Below, piece after piece: positions 62,211 to 64,000 of a stretch of 64,000 nt of DNA. A program made the position numbers and the translations under genes. Positions within the stretch are counted from its first letter, which is position 1, and every line of letters starts with the position of its first letter. The DNA is from Stieleria varia (GTDB taxonomy: Bacteria; Planctomycetota; Planctomycetia; Pirellulales; Pirellulaceae), in contig NZ_CP151726.1 in assembly GCF_038443385.1 (NCBI RefSeq), positions 372,001-436,000 on the forward strand, written 5' to 3'. Below the pieces are notes generated by a model that had not been told where the DNA came from, searched no databases, and saw only the letters and a list, made by a program, of their open reading frames with translations.

Positions 62211-64000
62211 TTACAGGGCCGATTGTGCGGAGATCAATTCAACTCTCTGTTGGCCATTGACATCCACGATGTTGCCCAACGCGATCACTTTGTCGATTGC
62301 CGGTAGTGATTTTCCGCCTGGCAACTGGACGTTGATCACCGAGCCGCCGGGCAATGTGATTGTCTGACCGTTGACATTGGAGCCAGGGCGGCCGACCAAC
62401 AGCACGCCGGACGTTGGACGTTTGGAGTAATTCATCCAGTCTCCGGCGAGGCTGGCGAAGTCATCCAATTCGGGGATCTGAACTAGATCGCTCAGCAACG
62501 TACGGATCCTGTTACTGTTTGTCGCACCGGTGAGTTCGCCCACACGACAGATGCGGACAAACACCTTGGCAATGTCTTTCTTGCTGACATCCGTCGACGT
62601 CGAGCGGAGGGCGGCCAATTCGTCGATACTTTGCTCGGCGATATCACAGTATTGAATGATCTCGGGTGACTCGACGACCGGCGATGGAACTGCGGGCGGC
62701 GTGACTGCTGGGGGCCGTATTTCTGGGGCCGGATTCGTGGCGATCTCGGGCGCTGCTGGCGGATTCTTTTTGGGATCGCTCGACTCAATCACCGGCTTGG
62801 CTGCTTCCACCGTCGCCGATGCGGGCTCGACTGCCGGGTCGAGCGATGGCTGGTCGCTGCTGGCCACCTTGGGCGCTTCGGCCAGATCGGGAGTGCTTTC
62901 GACCAGCTCCGGCTCGCTAGTGATCTCCAGACTGGGCGGCGTTTGTACCGAACCAATATCCGGTCGTGGATTGGGCATCGTCAACTCAATCACTTCGGCT
63001 TCCGGCTCCGCGGGCGGTTCGGGTGTGGTGCCGGGGAACACCAACAACATGTTGTCGACGTTCTCTGCAGGTGGCTCTGCGGCCAACCCCTCGTTGTTAT
63101 CCGTCGCGTTCTCGGCGGGTTCATTGGATGCGACGGATTCGGCCGCATCCGGCATGTCAGCCGGGGGAGTGTCTTGGGTGGGTGCGCCGAGCGTGTCGTC
63201 GATGGAACCGTCTACCAGATTCTCCAAGTCGATGGTCATGACATCCGGATCATCGGTGTTCTTAGGATTCAAGTCCGGTTCTGGCATACCGATATCGTCA
63301 GGATCGATCGTGGCATCCGAAGTGGCATCGGACGTACCCGAGGCGACCCCCATTGCGTCTTTTCCGGCAGTGGCAATGTCGCTTTCCGCGGGCACCAGCG
63401 TGCGACCTTGCGAAGGCTTTCTGGTGGACGGGCTGCTCGGTTCGTTAGTGTCGGAGTCGTCGGTCAATCGGGGAGGGATCGCTGCGGCGGTCCGCGAGGG
63501 GCGACTGGACGATGAGTTATAGGTTCCATCGAGCGGCCAGAATCCCACGTTGGGCAGACGGCCCATTGCAAACAGAATGCCGCCAGCCAGCGGTATAGCG
63601 AGCCCTGCTCCCAGCCCATAAGCCAACAATTGGCGCAGTGGCGATTTCTGTTTTCGACTCGATCGGTTTCGCTCGTAGTACGATCGCTGATCGGCGGCGA
63701 CAGGAACCTTTGCCTGGGGAGTGTCGATTGGGAAATCGGCTTGCTCCATCGGTTCTTCGTCAGCGACGGAATCCATTTCCAATGATTCCAGAGGCTCGGA
63801 TTCCAGGCCGGCTACAACATCGTCGGTTGGGCTATCGTCGGCTGAGCTATCGCTTGAGTCATCGATCCCAGTGGCTGCGACTTCGGGGTTGGCGACTTCG
63901 GGGTTGGTTTCGTCCCAGGTATCCATCAACAGCGTTGCGTCTTGGCCGGCGTCGGCGATGGTGGCATCGATGGATGGAGGCTCGTCGCTTTCCACGGCGA
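62211..64000 (-). CDS. Large anchored low-complexity protein, 5' end outside window
   Basis: At least 594 residues; the frame reaches within five bases of the window edge, so a longer N-terminus is likely (GTG at 63,995 could also be the start). A Asp/Glu/Ser-rich cytoplasmic part precedes a basic stretch (YYERNRSSRKQKSP) and a single helix (LLAYGLGAGLAIPLAGGILFAMG). Outside follow ~330 residues of Pro/Glu/Ala-rich sequence and a folded C-terminal domain of ~150 residues (YCDIAEQSIDELAAL ... ITLPGGSVINVQLPGGKSLPAIDKVIALG). Function unknown. Two 25-bp-spaced genes follow, probably one operon. Confidence 0.72.
   Translation of the reverse strand, partial: AVESDEPPSIDATIADAGQDATLLMDTWDETNPEVANPEVAATGIDDSSDSSADDSPTDDVVAGLESEPLESLEMDSVADEEPMEQADFPIDTPQAKVPVAADQRSYYERNRSSRKQKSPLRQLLAYGLGAGLAIPLAGGILFAMGRLPNVGFWPLDGTYNSSSSRPSRTAAAIPPRLTDDSDTNEPSSPSTRKPSQGRTLVPAESDIATAGKDAMGVASGTSDATSDATIDPDDIGMPEPDLNPKNTDDPDVMTIDLENLVDGSIDDTLGAPTQDTPPADMPDAAESVASNEPAENATDNNEGLAAEPPAENVDNMLLVFPGTTPEPPAEPEAEVIELTMPNPRPDIGSVQTPPSLEITSEPELVESTPDLAEAPKVASSDQPSLDPAVEPASATVEAAKPVIESSDPKKNPPAAPEIATNPAPEIRPPAVTPPAVPSPVVESPEIIQYCDIAEQSIDELAALRSTSTDVSKKDIAKVFVRICRVGELTGATNSNRIRTLLSDLVQIPELDDFASLAGDWMNYSKRPTSGVLLVGRPGSNVNGQTITLPGGSVINVQLPGGKSLPAIDKVIALGNIVDVNGQQRVELISAQSAL

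Noticed and set aside
1-64000. tRNA or rRNA genes
   Set aside because: The intergenic gaps were read for cloverleaf-type sequence and the usual TψC word; nothing convincing was seen. A covariance search would be needed to exclude them fully.

Overview
The window looks like chromosomal DNA of a planctomycete of the Pirellulaceae (Rhodopirellula/Stieleria type). The signs are moderately high G+C, planctomycete-style N-termini (an 'LEPRVLLAGD' export motif, 'RFSIRRLL' and 'NPYxxP' membrane proteins), an S46 peptidase, an HTTM protein, and many short hairpin repeats between genes. The genus is an inference; no rRNA or tRNA gene was seen.

Region 1 (1-13,465) is an integron gene-cassette array. 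About sixteen short cassettes, all with genes on the + strand, are each closed by a ~90-bp site with paired outer boxes (typically GACGAAC ... GTTCGTC), paired inner boxes with an extra unpaired G, and a central loop: the architecture of attC. No integrase is in the window; from the orientation it should lie to the left. Recognisable cargo: a Tat-exported acetoacetate-decarboxylase-like protein, a TPR lipoprotein, a truncated PPP-type phosphatase, a WG-repeat lipoprotein, a lone receiver domain lacking its acidic pocket, a SUKH-type protein, a DUF2262-like protein and several small membrane proteins. Two stretches (5,820-6,607 and 9,525-10,846) are rearranged and hold half-attC remnants, a ~250-bp inverted-repeat element, a 200-bp-spaced duplication and a possible group II intron domain V.

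Region 2 (13,466-31,133) holds a REP-associated tyrosine transposase with its own inverted repeats, then mainly housekeeping genes: a coiled-coil protein, metG, a thioredoxin/trypsin fusion, an Rpn-family remnant, an S46 dipeptidyl-peptidase, a GT9 glycosyltransferase, recQ, purN and ileS (the last two translationally coupled).

Region 3 (31,500-42,661) is a largely co-directional cell-envelope cluster: a secreted coiled-coil protein, small anchored proteins, a TolQ/ExbB-type channel, an ExbD protein, a proline-rich TonB-like protein, an LpoB-like lipoprotein, its COG3014-like partner, a second ExbD and a large TPR-like exported protein. Several start/stop overlaps point to operon expression and a proton-motive-force-driven envelope machine.

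Region 4 (42,662-64,000) carries moeA, a degraded RAYT transposase, two methyltransferases, an LRR membrane protein, a Na+/Ca2+ exchanger, a 1,250-residue multidomain secreted protein ending in a glucose/sorbosone-dehydrogenase-like propeller, a glycosyltransferase, a lower-G+C TIR-domain protein (defence-effector-like), hrpB, a PilZ protein, an HTTM membrane protein and two unknown planctomycete proteins, the last cut by the window edge.

Throughout, intergenic gaps hold hairpin repeats whose foot carries GTAG, GTGG or GTAC, the hallmark of REP elements. They form several sequence families, sit in inverted pairs, and in one case supply the C-terminus of purN.
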